Positions 16,501-25,075 of a stretch of 64,000 bases of DNA are shown here, one piece after another (position 1 is the first letter of the stretch; every line of letters begins with the position of its first letter). The translations under genes were made by a program, and so were the position numbers. Origin of the DNA: Chitinimonas arctica (lineage in GTDB: Bacteria > Pseudomonadota > Gammaproteobacteria > Burkholderiales > Chitinimonadaceae); NCBI RefSeq assembly GCF_007431345.1, contig NZ_CP041730.1:992001-1056000 (forward strand). The letters are read 5' to 3'. The notes beneath the pieces are model-generated. The model had not been told where the DNA came from. It made no database searches and worked only from the letters and a program-made list of their open reading frames with translations.

Positions 16501-19500
16501 GCCGGTGACACTGGTTTGCGCGCCAGTGCGCGGGTCGTATGTGCGCGTTTCGCTGTGGCCAATGGCGTTCTTGACCGTTTGCGGGAAACGGCCTTTCGGA
16601 TCGTATTGCACTTCTTCGAGGGTACGGCTGCGGTCGTTGTTGCTGACCGGGTCGCGCCAGGTCTGGGTCTTTTTGTTGACCAGGCCAAAGGGATTGCCGC
16701 TGCGGTCGAAGCGGGTGACCAGCTTCAGCTTGAGCGTGGCATCGTCGGGCTCGATGGTCTCGCTGGCCGGCAAGCCCTTGGCGTCGTAGCCATAGGCCAC
16801 GGTACGGCTGATGGTCTGGCCATAGCCGTCGGTCTTGGCGTTGACGGTGCGGCTGACGAGGCCTTGTAGCCAAGGCGCATCGCCGGCATTGGCTGCCTGG
16901 TAGGTATTGATCGTCAGGTTGCGGAAGGTCTTGCCATTGCCGCTGATCAGGCTGTCGCTTTGCTTGAGGTTGCCCCAGTCGTCGTAGCTGGTGGCGGTGA
17001 CGGTGTGGCCCAGCGGGCTGCGGTCCAGGTCGTACTTGTCGCCGATCTCGCTGCCGCTATAGACGAACCAGGTCGCGCTGCCGTTGGCTTGTTGGATAGC
17101 GCGGACTTGCGCATCGGCGGTGGTCTCGCTGAGGACCGCGCCGCTGGCGGCAAGGGTACGCTTACGTTCCAGCATGCCCCGGCTTTGCCACTGCGCCGGG
17201 TCCTGGCGGGTGGTGATCAGGCTGCGGATGCCGCTGGCCTGGGCAGTGGTCTCGACCACGCGGAAGCCGGGATTGGCACGGCCGGTTAGCTCGACCGCGC
17301 CGGCGGCGTAGCGATAGCTGGTAACGATTGGATCGGCCACGCCATTGTCGATGCGCAGCTTGCTCACAACCTTGGTAGGGCCGGGGGCAATGCGGCGCAG
17401 CGGATAGCGCACCGTATCGGCAGCAGCGGGGTCGAGCGCGGCGGCGCTGGTCAGGTAGAGATTGCTGTCGCGCAGCGAGCCGTATTCGACTTGGCTACGG
17501 CGAAGCGTGCCATCGGTGACGGCAAGCAACTTATCCAGTGCTTCACCAGGCTGGGCCGTTGACTCGGCGCTCAATACTTCCCATTTGCCGCCCAGCGTGT
17601 AATTGACCAGGTCCATGCGGCCATCGCCGTTGAAATCGCCGGTCAGCAAGCGGGCGGTTTCCTGCCAACGATTGCCCGCAGGGGCAGGACGCCCTGGCGG
17701 TGCGGTGGGGTACGGCAGCTGCGGCAGCGTCCAGCTTTCGCATTGGTAGCCACCGCTGCCGGTAATCCGGCAGACGCGCTGCACACCGCCGTAGGGGTCG
17801 CCGGCCAGGATATCGGCTTCGCCGTCGCCATCGATATCGCCGACGGCTTTGATCCGGAAATCGACTTGATCGGAACCGGCGCCGCTGAGGCGGTAACCGG
17901 TATCGGCGAGCGCACGACAGTCCAGCCTGGCGGCTGCCTCGCCGGTCGCATAGCATAAGCGTCCACCGGTCAGCCAATCCTTGTCGCCCCCTTCCAAGCC
18001 AAACAGCAGGTCGGTGTAGCCGTCGTGGTTGAAATCGGCCACCAGCGTGCTTTGCCCATGGGCGGTGACGGCCATGCGGGCCGAGAAGATACCGGTCGGA
18101 TTGCCTTTCAGCACGCTCAGTTCGATAAAGTCCGCCACCTTGTGGTTGGCGGCGCCCTTCTCACTGCGGATATTGGCCCACACCCCGGTATGGGTGTCGA
18201 TCCAATTGCGCCGCTCGGCATCGAAGCTGGCGCGGGTCAGCCGCAGCGGATCGGCGCGGCCATCGCCATTGATGTCGGCACTATCGCCGCTATAGCTGCG
18301 GGCCAGCAAGGGGCCGGCCTGCCCCAGGTCGAATTGGCCGCTGGCCAGCAAGCGGCAGCTGAAGGCGTTGCCGCTGGAAAGACAGAGCTGCTCATTGCTG
18401 GACGTCCCGTCTTCCGACGAGTAAATGCTACCGGGCAGCAGGATATCGGTGCGGCCATCGCCGTTGAAGTCGTAGACGGTAGGGAGACCGCTCCGGTTGC
18501 CCCCCGCTATGGCGTCCGCCTCGGCCCAGGCGCTACAGGTAAAGCCTTGACCTTCACGAAAGCGTGCGTAGCAAAGTTGGCGTTTGCTGAAGAATTGGCT
18601 ACGGACCACGCCATAGCCATCGACCATGCCCTCAGCGCCCAGTAAGTCCAGCTGGCCATCACCATCGAAGTCGCCGGTTTCCAGTACGGTAAAGGCGGCA
18701 GGCTGGCCGGTGAACACGTTCTGGCTGTCGAAACCACGGCCATTGCCCAGGAACAGCCTGTGCATCCGGCCACCGACGCGGCGCTTGTCCAGCATATCGG
18801 TGTAGCCATCGCCGTTGAAGTCGCCCATCACGATCATATCGAGCGGATCATTGCCTTCCTCGGGCGGTGTGCTGCTCGAAGGCAGCGGGGGCGGCATGCT
18901 CGCCACCCAGTCTTCCAGAATGGGACCGTCCCAGTTGCCCAGGCTGACAAAGCGCTTGGTTGTACCGGCCGCCGGTTCGCCCCATTGGAAGGTGGTGGCC
19001 GGCAGACAGCGGACGGCGCTGTTGCGGTTACGGTCGCCGTCGCAGCGCTGCACGCTGCGCAACAGACTGCGCGCACTGCGCGGGCTTTGTACGTAATCGA
19101 GGGTATAGACACTGGCGATGTCGCCGCCATCGCCATTGGCCGCCGTATTGACCGCCGTGGTGATGGTCTTGAGCCGCTTCAGCAGATACGCCTTGCCGCC
19201 GGCGCCCCAGCCGGTGGTGTTGTCGGTGTTGTCCGGACGGTTTTCGTAGTCGAGCCGCACGATCACGTCGGCGTTGGTGGTGGCATGGCCGCCGTAGCGA
19301 TACCAGGCGGGCAGGTTTTCACCGACGCTGGGGTCGTTCCGGTAGCCGAGGGTCATGCGGTTGCCGGAGCGGTCTTCCACTCGGTCCAAGGCCCAGCTGA
19401 TGGCCTCCGTCTTACCTTGGGCCTGTACATAGCTATTGGCCTGGCCATCCAGGCCATTGACGCCGAAATAGCGGGTGTGGCCAGACTTGGTCTCGACCTT

Positions 19501-22173
19501 GAAACCCAGCTTGCCATTGGCACTGAAGCGGCTGATGCGGCTGAAGCTGTCGATTTCGGTGCGGTATTGGGCGTTCTCCGCCCAGTAGTTGGCATCGTTC
19601 ATCGCCAAGTTGACCAGAACCAGCCGTTGGCCATCCAGACACAGGCGGTCGCGCGTGTCGAAACGGACGGTGTCGTGCTCGCCATCCTGGGCAATGCTGC
19701 GACTGCAGCGTTGCACGCTGGACCGGCCGCTCAGGCTCCAACCCAGCCCGGCGAGGCCGCTGCTGCCGTTGCTGTTGTAGTTGAGACTGAGGCTTGGAGC
19801 CAAACCAGCGGTACCCGGCGGGACGGCAATCGGCAGGCTATAGCTGGCCGCGCCACCGCCAACACTGAGCTCGCCTGGCAGACTGCCGGCATCCACCCCG
19901 CCAGTGATCAGGCCATCTACATAGCTGGAGGCGAAGCTAATCTTGACGGGGGTATCACCGCCGCCTCCCTGACTGGCCGTCACGGTCACCGCAACCGGCG
20001 CACTGGTGGTCACACCACCCAGACTATCCACCAGCTTGGCGGTCAGATTGGCATAGTTACCTGTGGGCACCGCCGTCCAGCTGTAGCTGTACGGCGCACT
20101 GCTGTCCTCACCCAGCTTGGTCGCACCATTGTAAAACTCGACACGGGTAATGCTGCCGCTGCCAATGGTGGCCGTGGCATTCAAGGTAATACTGGCCGGT
20201 GCCGTCAGGGTCTTGCCGGCTTCCGGGCTACTCAGACTGATGGTCGTACTGGGGATGACCTGCACGTAGCGGTGGGCCGCATACAGCGTGGTATTGCCCT
20301 GCTGGATACGCGCCGTAATCAGATACGGTGCAGCGCGCGGGGCGGCCCCGCGCTTGGTCACATAGCAGGTACCCGCTTCACTATCGGCCGTGACCCCTTG
20401 CGCCTTACCCAGCCATGCACCGTCGAACAGGAAGGACACATCGTCGCAACTACCCGTGCCATTGCTCAGCTTGATCCGCATAAAGATATCGGACACACCC
20501 TTGTACACCGCCAAATCGGCCGGCGTGGTCAGGGCAATGCGCAGGCTGCCCGGCATGGTGCAGTTGCGGTCCTCGCAGGGCAGTACCAGGCTGCCGCTGG
20601 CGGCAGTGGCCTGCACGAAGATCGGGCTGCCGGCGTAGCTGCTGGTATAGGGACTCAGATCAAAGCGCAGGCTGTGGCCGACACCGGGGGTGCCGCAGGC
20701 GGCTTGCACGGCGGCGTTGTCCAGCTCGTCGCTGAGGTTGGCCAGGTTGGCGGTGCCGATCGGCGTGCCGCCCAAGGCTTGAGTGGGGGCGTTCAGGAAG
20801 ACCTGGTAGCTCATGGCTTGCGCCGTACCGGCCTGGCAGGTCCAGCCCACCAGTTGCGCCTTGCCGTCGGCACTGCTGCGAATGCCGCTCAGGCTGCCCA
20901 ACAGCGGGCTGGTGGTGATATTGACCGGGAACGGCGTGGAGTCGGTGCTGGCACCCTGGTTGTCGGTGGCACGCAGCTTGAAGCGGTAGAAACCGGCCGG
21001 CAGATTGTGGACATAGCTCAAGCTGGCGGTGGGCGTTGTACCCAGCACGGTCTTGATGGGGGTGGCGCTATAGCCGCTGCCGCTGTCGAGCAGCAGTTCC
21101 AGCTTGGCCACTTGGCCACCGACGTCGCTGCCGCTGCCGGTCAAGGTGATGGCGGCGGTTTGGCCGGCGGCAATCCGTACATTGCTGGGACTGGCACTGA
21201 GCGTGGCGGTAGGCCGGGCCGGATTGGCGCCGGCAACCGTGTTGAGGATTTCGACACTGCTGGTCGAACCGCCGGGACCGGTAGCGGTCCAGGTGCAGCT
21301 TGACGGATAGCCGACCCAGGCGGCACTGGCCGTGCTGGGGATATTGCCGCTGGTGGCCAGAGCCAGATTGCTGACCGTGTAGCCGGTACCGCTGGCGGTA
21401 CAGCTTAACGACACGGCGGTGGCGTTGGTGGTAGACCAAGTGGAGGTATACGCCTGCCCCGCCGTCATGGTGGTGGGATTGCGCTGTACCGTGATGGTCG
21501 GTGCCGGCGGCTTGACCGTGGTCAGCGTTTCCCCCTTGCTGCTGGAACCGCCGGGACCGGTAGCGGTCCAGGTGCAGCTTGACGGATAGCCGACCCAGGC
21601 GGCACTGGCCGTGCCGGGGATATTGCCGCTGGTGGCCAGAGCCAGATTGCTGACCGTGTAGCCGGTACCGCTGGCGGTACAGCTCAGGGATACGGCGGTG
21701 GCGTTGGTGGTGGACCAGGTCAGGTTATACGGCTGGCCGGCCACCATGGGCGATGGCACGCGTTGCAGATTGATCGTAGGCGGGGGCGCAGCAGCGACCG
21801 TGGTGAAATAGTCCGCTGCGGCAGCGCTGCCGTCCGGGCCTTTGGCGGTCCAGATACAGCGTGAGGGATAGCCGACCCAGGCGGCGCTGGCCGTGCCAGG
21901 CGCACTGCCGCTGGTACCGACCGTACCCGTACCCGCAAAGCCGGTACCGGCGGCGGTACACTCGAATGTGACCGACGTGGCGTTGCTGGTGCTCCAACTG
22001 ACGCTATAGGGCTGACCGGCAATCAAGGGCGCTGGCGTGCGCTGCACCGTGATCGTGGGCACGGCCGCCAGGGCGGAGACGCCGAGCAGCAAGGCACCTA
22101 AGCTCGCCAGCCAATCCGTACCACGTGTGTTGCCCAGTACCGCCAAACGATGTGCCACGCCAGCTTTACGCAT
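13549..22173 (-). CDS. Giant secreted SpvB/FG-GAP/RHS polymorphic toxin
   Basis: The protein has 2874 residues, with signal peptide at about 1-38 (LASLGALLLGVSALAA). Domains in order: three Ig-like repeats of about 93 residues (40-310, each with AGQPYxxxWSTxNAT and SAAWVGYPSxCxWTAxGPxG); further Ig-like modules (318-735); a SpvB-type N-domain (about 748-1010, PGTAGLAPSLSLNYNS and GLGWSLSG); seven FG-GAP/VCBS calcium-binding loops (1114-1524, such as GDFNGDGYTDML); YD/RHS repeats (about 1680-2560); RHS core with RFMSADPI and DPTGF (about 2564-2610); and a variable linker plus a 98-residue tip. The tip has GHLIKH (His near 2784 and 2788) and ends in TESNGTFITTIG. That suggests a BECR-fold RNase-like toxin, an inference only. 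RHS cores encapsulate and release the tip. Confidence 0.9.
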   Translation of the reverse strand: MRKAGVAHRLAVLGNTRGTDWLASLGALLLGVSALAAVPTITVQRTPAPLIAGQPYSVSWSTSNATSVTFECTAAGTGFAGTGTVGTSGSAPGTASAAWVGYPSRCIWTAKGPDGSAAAADYFTTVAAAPPPTINLQRVPSPMVAGQPYNLTWSTTNATAVSLSCTASGTGYTVSNLALATSGNIPGTASAAWVGYPSSCTWTATGPGGSSSKGETLTTVKPPAPTITVQRNPTTMTAGQAYTSTWSTTNATAVSLSCTASGTGYTVSNLALATSGNIPSTASAAWVGYPSSCTWTATGPGGSTSSVEILNTVAGANPARPTATLSASPSNVRIAAGQTAAITLTGSGSDVGGQVAKLELLLDSGSGYSATPIKTVLGTTPTASLSYVHNLPAGFYRFKLRATDNQGASTDSTPFPVNITTSPLLGSLSGIRSSADGKAQLVGWTCQAGTAQAMSYQVFLNAPTQALGGTPIGTANLANLSDELDNAAVQAACGTPGVGHSLRFDLSPYTSSYAGSPIFVQATAASGSLVLPCEDRNCTMPGSLRIALTTPADLAVYKGVSDIFMRIKLSNGTGSCDDVSFLFDGAWLGKAQGVTADSEAGTCYVTKRGAAPRAAPYLITARIQQGNTTLYAAHRYVQVIPSTTISLSSPEAGKTLTAPASITLNATATIGSGSITRVEFYNGATKLGEDSSAPYSYSWTAVPTGNYANLTAKLVDSLGGVTTSAPVAVTVTASQGGGGDTPVKISFASSYVDGLITGGVDAGSLPGELSVGGGAASYSLPIAVPPGTAGLAPSLSLNYNSNGSSGLAGLGWSLSGRSSVQRCSRSIAQDGEHDTVRFDTRDRLCLDGQRLVLVNLAMNDANYWAENAQYRTEIDSFSRISRFSANGKLGFKVETKSGHTRYFGVNGLDGQANSYVQAQGKTEAISWALDRVEDRSGNRMTLGYRNDPSVGENLPAWYRYGGHATTNADVIVRLDYENRPDNTDNTTGWGAGGKAYLLKRLKTITTAVNTAANGDGGDIASVYTLDYVQSPRSARSLLRSVQRCDGDRNRNSAVRCLPATTFQWGEPAAGTTKRFVSLGNWDGPILEDWVASMPPPLPSSSTPPEEGNDPLDMIVMGDFNGDGYTDMLDKRRVGGRMHRLFLGNGRGFDSQNVFTGQPAAFTVLETGDFDGDGQLDLLGAEGMVDGYGVVRSQFFSKRQLCYARFREGQGFTCSAWAEADAIAGGNRSGLPTVYDFNGDGRTDILLPGSIYSSEDGTSSNEQLCLSSGNAFSCRLLASGQFDLGQAGPLLARSYSGDSADINGDGRADPLRLTRASFDAERRNWIDTHTGVWANIRSEKGAANHKVADFIELSVLKGNPTGIFSARMAVTAHGQSTLVADFNHDGYTDLLFGLEGGDKDWLTGGRLCYATGEAAARLDCRALADTGYRLSGAGSDQVDFRIKAVGDIDGDGEADILAGDPYGGVQRVCRITGSGGYQCESWTLPQLPYPTAPPGRPAPAGNRWQETARLLTGDFNGDGRMDLVNYTLGGKWEVLSAESTAQPGEALDKLLAVTDGTLRRSQVEYGSLRDSNLYLTSAAALDPAAADTVRYPLRRIAPGPTKVVSKLRIDNGVADPIVTSYRYAAGAVELTGRANPGFRVVETTAQASGIRSLITTRQDPAQWQSRGMLERKRTLAASGAVLSETTADAQVRAIQQANGSATWFVYSGSEIGDKYDLDRSPLGHTVTATSYDDWGNLKQSDSLISGNGKTFRNLTINTYQAANAGDAPWLQGLVSRTVNAKTDGYGQTISRTVAYGYDAKGLPASETIEPDDATLKLKLVTRFDRSGNPFGLVNKKTQTWRDPVSNNDRSRTLEEVQYDPKGRFPQTVKNAIGHSETRTYDPRTGAQTSVTGPNGFKTTWTVDGFGRKLVELRADGTETRSYLKQCNGSCPVAGATQVAITDSYKGADRIAVPTLVYSDNAGHALRSQSWGFAGQVINTDHSYDRRGRLEISYQPAFAGSTPLKASRNGYDDLDRVILVATLNEGNVEQTSTTTYQGLQTVLTNPKPQSKTDIRNVLGQLEVSKDAKGGITEYGHDAFGNLTQVIDPGKNIVRITYDLLGRKTDLNDLDLGTIHYDVDPLGRVWKQTDAKQQVTRSTYDDLDRLTSRSEPSLESRWVYDTAARGIGQLAEAYTLRSGAKDYQRTHSYDSLGRPDTTTLTLDTVYSSKAEYDAWGRSLRQTHQRGTDASKAKRFEQRYNQYGYLSRIERQGVALWQATEQDAANRVRKATLGNGLQIQQTYNIYTGRLSDGELTSPQTGLQWRENYLYDKLGNIEQRSQFWADSSLTETFAYDDLNRLSKATATNQPTQEFTYDAIGNMLSKTGAGTYTYPPQGQAVRAANSGGPHAVSSISSLGAFRYDANGNLIEGAGRKLSWTSFDMPHCITTGSLNADGRCGSGTSSEFAYGTEHQRAKQIKSDGTTIYYAGAIEAETTGSTVKAIKTYWPNGLGVEIDKGSSTDQHWTHEDRLGSVVAISDQTGALKERLSYDAWGKRRNLNGSASNVDGAIDNKGFTGHEMLDGLDLVHMNGRVYDPLVARFMSADPIIQDPEHSQSYNRYSYVWNNPTNLTDPTGFEAAKTVEVTGSRIPRMEGETGSVMIPVAIRQKGENEAGNGSVPRKASANSNAANSSASFANTLMQGAKDAYGWTTQKGEESAQYWANEYNECKSIVCKAATGVPGVLASAWTPKTAGETAMTLGGAGVGAIAERGLVFAAGRMMAGAGASGVGANALANLPAELQWGRNATGHLIKHAEELGVTGKTPQELQKMVPALKSAANALYKNADFAAARIGQWHQFSDAIMIPSRGRMIVTESNGTFITTIGKTTNKWFNAAKAAAE
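21266..21405 (-). repeat. Near-identical direct repeat, copy 1 (Ig-like module)
   Basis: About 140 bases match 21545-21684 almost base for base (offset 279 bases, that is 93 codons) within the RHS gene's N-terminal Ig-like modules. I see only one or two mismatches. This level of identity in a protein repeat indicates recent duplication or gene conversion, unlike the older first module. Confidence 0.85.
21545..21684 (-). repeat. Near-identical direct repeat, copy 2 (Ig-like module)
   Basis: Partner of the copy at 21266-21405. Both encode the stretch from the Thr-Ala-Ser-Gly-Thr-Gly-Tyr region through SAAWVGYPSSCTWTATGPGG. The unit could expand or contract by slippage or recombination, changing the length of the stalk in front of the SpvB domain. 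Confidence 0.85.
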
Positions 22174-23042
22174 TCTGTTTCTTTTCGATAAATCAAAGTG
22201 ATAGCGCGCACAACGAGGAGGATGGCACGCCCGGCTAAGCGCCGGGGCGCGGAATATATATGAGCAGGATTGGAATGGGCAAGCGAATTATTGCGGCGCA
22301 ACAAACAATCTAAGGCAGCAATGGCTTGTAGACTGGGTTGTGGGCAAAAGCGAGGAAATCTACTTGCGCCTAAAAAAAAGGCATATCGCCATACTTCACT
22401 ACCTGCCAACAGGTTAGCCGACATGTTCCAAGGTTATGCCAGTACTTATCCCCAGGGTATGGGGATAGCTTCCGGGAGAGTACGAAGCGGCTATCGGCGC
22501 GGCCCGGCTCAGCAACTGCCAACTGAAGTCATGGCAACTCGACAATGAGGCAGATAGGCGAGTTCACGTGTGACCAGCGCGTGAATACATAAACTGCTTG
22601 AAGCCGCCGGGGAATAGTTGGGAGACCGCAAAAACCTTGCAACTACATGGTTTTGATGAGATCAGAGCGGCTTGGGAATGGCGCCTCCGACTGGAATCGA
22701 ACCTGTCACTGCATATTCCCAGATGAACGACCGGAAAAGCTTGTCGCCTGAACGCATTTGACATTGCTGTCTAGGCTTTGTCGAGGATGAGCGGGCCTTG
22801 CCATCGTGATAGGGCAAAAGCACCCCTATTGACGAAGACCGAAAGACTATGCTTGACGAAATATAAGCAACAACCTAACCGCACGCGCTCCGCCGGAGAG
22901 CAGAAACGAAAAAGCCCCAACCAGAAGTCGGGGCTCAAAAAATGCTGGCGTAAATGCTGGCGTAACCCAGTCAAAACAGGTCCAAAACAGTCCAAATACG
23001 CCACTCTTTTAAAATCTAAGTCATTGATTTTAAAGTAATTCT
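22174..23042. other. Gene-poor region between the RHS gene and tRNA-Ser
   Basis: About 870 bases with no convincing gene; the short open frames have no recognisable protein features. It contains the likely promoter area of the RHS gene (22174-22300), a fragment at 22680-22712 whose minus strand reads like a tRNA T-arm and 3' end (GGTTCGATTCC then GGAGGCGCCA) without the rest of a tRNA, a terminator hairpin at 22908-22940, and a tandem 12-base repeat AATGCTGGCGTA (22941-22964). The composition falls below the surrounding GC. The whole looks like the scar of an element that once used the tRNA gene as attachment site. Confidence 0.55.
22908..22940 (-). terminator. Rho-independent terminator downstream of tRNA-Ser
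   Basis: Stem AGCCCC/GGGGCT with a loop of about 11 bases, followed on the minus strand by TTTTT (22912-22908). Flanking A and T runs make it usable in both directions, but on the minus strand it lies about 100 bases after tRNA-Ser and would end that transcript. Confidence 0.7.
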
Positions 23043-23133
23043 TGGCGGAGAGGGGGGGATTCGAACCCCCGATAGGCTATTAACCTATACACGCTTTCCA
23101 GGCGTGCGACTTAAGCCGCTCATCCACCTCTCC
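23043..23133 (-). tRNA. tRNA-Ser (anticodon GGA)
   Basis: 91 bases including an encoded CCA. The acceptor stem pairs GGAGAGG at the 5' end with CCTCTCC at the 3' end. The anticodon loop reads CTGGAAA with GGA in the centre, and a long variable arm (TATAGGTTAATAGCCTATC region) is typical of serine tRNAs. The T-loop is GGTTCGAATCC. It decodes UCC/UCU. The 3' side is followed by a gene-poor region with repeat and att-like features, consistent with use as an integration site. Confidence 0.96.
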
Positions 23134-23170
23134 AGTACTTGTCTTGGCAGGACCAAACACAAGGGCGCGA

Positions 23171-23199
23171 ATAGTACCCGAGCATGTGCCGTTCCGCAA
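23171..23199 (-). promoter_or_regulatory. Putative promoter of tRNA-Ser with GC-rich discriminator
   Basis: Minus strand TTGCGG (23199-23194), 17-base spacer, TACTAT (23176-23171), then a GCGCCC stretch just after the -10. A GC-rich discriminator is the hallmark of stringently controlled stable-RNA promoters. The mature tRNA begins about 37 bases downstream of the -10. Confidence 0.5.
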
Positions 23200-23223
23200 T
23201 CTCGGCGGCACCGATTGTGAAGA

Positions 23224-23925
23224 TTATTTCCTGGCGTGCAGTCCGCACTCCTTGTTTTCCGGGTTTTCCCACCACCAGCGGCCGGCGCGAATGTCCTCGC
23301 CCATGGCGATGGCGCGGGTACAGGGCTCGCAACCTATGCTGGGGTAGTGTTTATCGTGCAGGGCGTTGTAGGGCACATCGAAGGCCTTGATATAGGCCCA
23401 CACATCTTTCTCGGTCCATTCCAGCAAGGGATTGAACTTGCGCAGGCCATTGGCGTCATCCCACTCTTCCGGGGCCATGTCGGTGCGCGTGCTGGCCTGC
23501 TCGCGGCGCAGGCCGGTCACCCAGGCTTGCCGGCCAGCCAGCGCTCGCTTGAGCGGTTCGAGCTTACGAATGGCGCAGCATTGCTTGCGCAATTCGACCG
23601 ACTCGTAGAAGGCATTGATGCCCTTGTCGTTGACATAGGCTTCTACCGATTCCGCGCGGGGGAAATACAGTTTTACCGGCTGTGCCGGGTAGCGTTCCCG
23701 GGTTTGTTGCATCAATGCATACGTGTCGGCGGGCAGGCGGCCGGTGTCCAGGCTGAATGATTCGATGGCGATTTCATGGCGGGCGATCAGGTCGGTCAGG
23801 ACCATATCCTCCGCCCCCAGCGAGTTGGCGAACACGGCGGGACCGTGTTCGGCAGCGATCTGATGCAGCAAGGCCAAGGTAACATCCAACTTGGCCTGCA
23901 GTGCTGGGCTCAATGCGGCTTGCAC
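23224..23925 (-). CDS. cysH: Assimilatory adenylyl-sulfate (APS) reductase, iron-sulfur type
   Basis: Reduces adenosine 5'-phosphosulfate to sulfite with thioredoxin in cysteine synthesis. It has 233 residues. The PP-loop-like nucleotide region includes NSLGAEDMVL (about residue 40) and the substrate-binding stretch SLDTGRLP (about 58). The [4Fe-4S] cysteines are present as CC in QCCAIRK (about 115) and as CEPC (about 198), so this is an APS-type and not a PAPS-type reductase. The catalytic Cys is in the C-terminal ECGLH. The start is GTG 23925 with GGAG upstream; no ATG is available. It is transcribed divergently from cysB across a 134-base gap, where CysB would be expected to bind. Confidence 0.94.
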   Translation of the reverse strand: MQAALSPALQAKLDVTLALLHQIAAEHGPAVFANSLGAEDMVLTDLIARHEIAIESFSLDTGRLPADTYALMQQTRERYPAQPVKLYFPRAESVEAYVNDKGINAFYESVELRKQCCAIRKLEPLKRALAGRQAWVTGLRREQASTRTDMAPEEWDDANGLRKFNPLLEWTEKDVWAYIKAFDVPYNALHDKHYPSIGCEPCTRAIAMGEDIRAGRWWWENPENKECGLHARK

Positions 23926-24059
23926 GATGATGGCTCCAAGGTGGGCGGTTGCGGTACGGGAAGGACATCATGCTAGGCCCACGCCTAATAATCATTAAAG
24001 ACTGATGTGTTAAGATTTTATAAAGGTCGGTTATTTCAAATGTGTGGACAAGGTGTGAC

Positions 24060-24995
24060 ATGAAGCTTCAACAACTGCGTTACCTGGTCGAAGTGGCGAA
24101 GCAGGGCCTGAACGTGTCGGACGCGGCCGAGGCCTTGCATACCTCACAGCCCGGCATCTCCAAACAGATCAGGCTGCTTGAAGACGAGCTGGGCGTACAG
24201 GTGTTTGTCCGCAACGGCAAACGCGTGGTGGATGTAACGGCGCCTGGCCGGGAGATCCTGAAGATCTCCGAGCGCATCCTGCGCGAAGCGAAAAACCTCA
24301 AGCGCGTGGCGGAAGAGTTCGTCAACGAAGAAGAAGGCAGCCTGGTGGTCGCCACCACCCACACCCAGGCGCGCTATGCGCTACCACCGACCATCCATGA
24401 CTTCATGCAGCGCTACCCCGGCGTCAAGCTGCAGATCAAGCAAGGCAGCCCCACGCAGATCTGCGAATACGTGATGGACGGCACCGCCGATATCGCGATT
24501 GCCACCGAGGGCATAGACCAGTTCCCCGAGTTGGCCATGCTGGACTGCTATAGCTGGAACCGCAGCATCATCGTGCCGGACAACCATCCCCTGCTGGATA
24601 TCAAGGGCGTGTTGAAAATCGAGGACGTGGCCCGCTACCCCATCATCACCTACGATTTTGCCTTCACCGGCCGCTCCAAGATCAACCGTACCTTCGAGAC
24701 CGCCGGCCTCAGCCCCAATGTGGTGCTGACCGCCATCGATACCGACGTGATCAAGACCTATGTCAGCCTGGGCTTGGGCATCGGCATCGTGGCCAGCATG
24801 GCTTTCGATGTGAAACGCGACCAGGGCCTGTTCGCGATCGATGCCTCGCATCTGTTCGAAGCCTCCACCACCCATATCGGCATCCGCCGCGACGCCTATC
24901 TGCGCGGTTATACCTATGCCTTTATCGAGCGTTTCGCGCCGCACCTGACCCATGCCGTGGTGGATGCGGGACTAAACAACAAGGGTGACGATTAG
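24060..24995 (+). CDS. cysB: LysR-family regulator CysB
   Basis: Activator of sulfate assimilation genes that responds to acetylserine-type inducers and sulfur limitation. It has 311 residues from ATG 24060. The winged helix-turn-helix spans about 1-60 (LRYLVEVAKQGLNVSDAAEALHTS, then SGISKQ-like PGISKQIRLLE). The effector domain (90-300) has TTHTQARYALP and CEYVMDGTADIAIATEG, characteristic of CysB/Cbl and not of other LysR proteins. It is divergent from cysH. A frame opening 18 bases earlier is unnecessary. The next gene starts 80 bases downstream and is probably unrelated. Confidence 0.94.
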   Translation: MKLQQLRYLVEVAKQGLNVSDAAEALHTSQPGISKQIRLLEDELGVQVFVRNGKRVVDVTAPGREILKISERILREAKNLKRVAEEFVNEEEGSLVVATTHTQARYALPPTIHDFMQRYPGVKLQIKQGSPTQICEYVMDGTADIAIATEGIDQFPELAMLDCYSWNRSIIVPDNHPLLDIKGVLKIEDVARYPIITYDFAFTGRSKINRTFETAGLSPNVVLTAIDTDVIKTYVSLGLGIGIVASMAFDVKRDQGLFAIDASHLFEASTTHIGIRRDAYLRGYTYAFIERFAPHLTHAVVDAGLNNKGDD

Positions 24996-25075
24996 TCGTG
25001 CAATTTCCGATTGCCGGATATAACATACTCACAAGAATGTCTAATCCGGCGCATCACCAACAAGAGGAAACTGTC

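Noticed and set aside
18760..21303. 847-codon open frame on the plus strand opposite the RHS gene
   Set aside because: Antisense shadow of the RHS coding sequence in high-GC DNA. It lacks a start context or family features, while the minus strand encodes clear SpvB and Ig domains.
22680..22765. Possible second tRNA gene
   Set aside because: A T-arm and CCA-like end are visible, but no matching acceptor 5' strand, D-arm or anticodon stem, and the T-stem has a mismatch. Treated as a fragment, not a gene.
22778..23038. 86-codon plus-strand frame at the tRNA flank that could be an integrase remnant
   Set aside because: It overlaps a terminator and tandem repeat and shows no integrase motifs (R-H-R-Y). 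No protein call was made.
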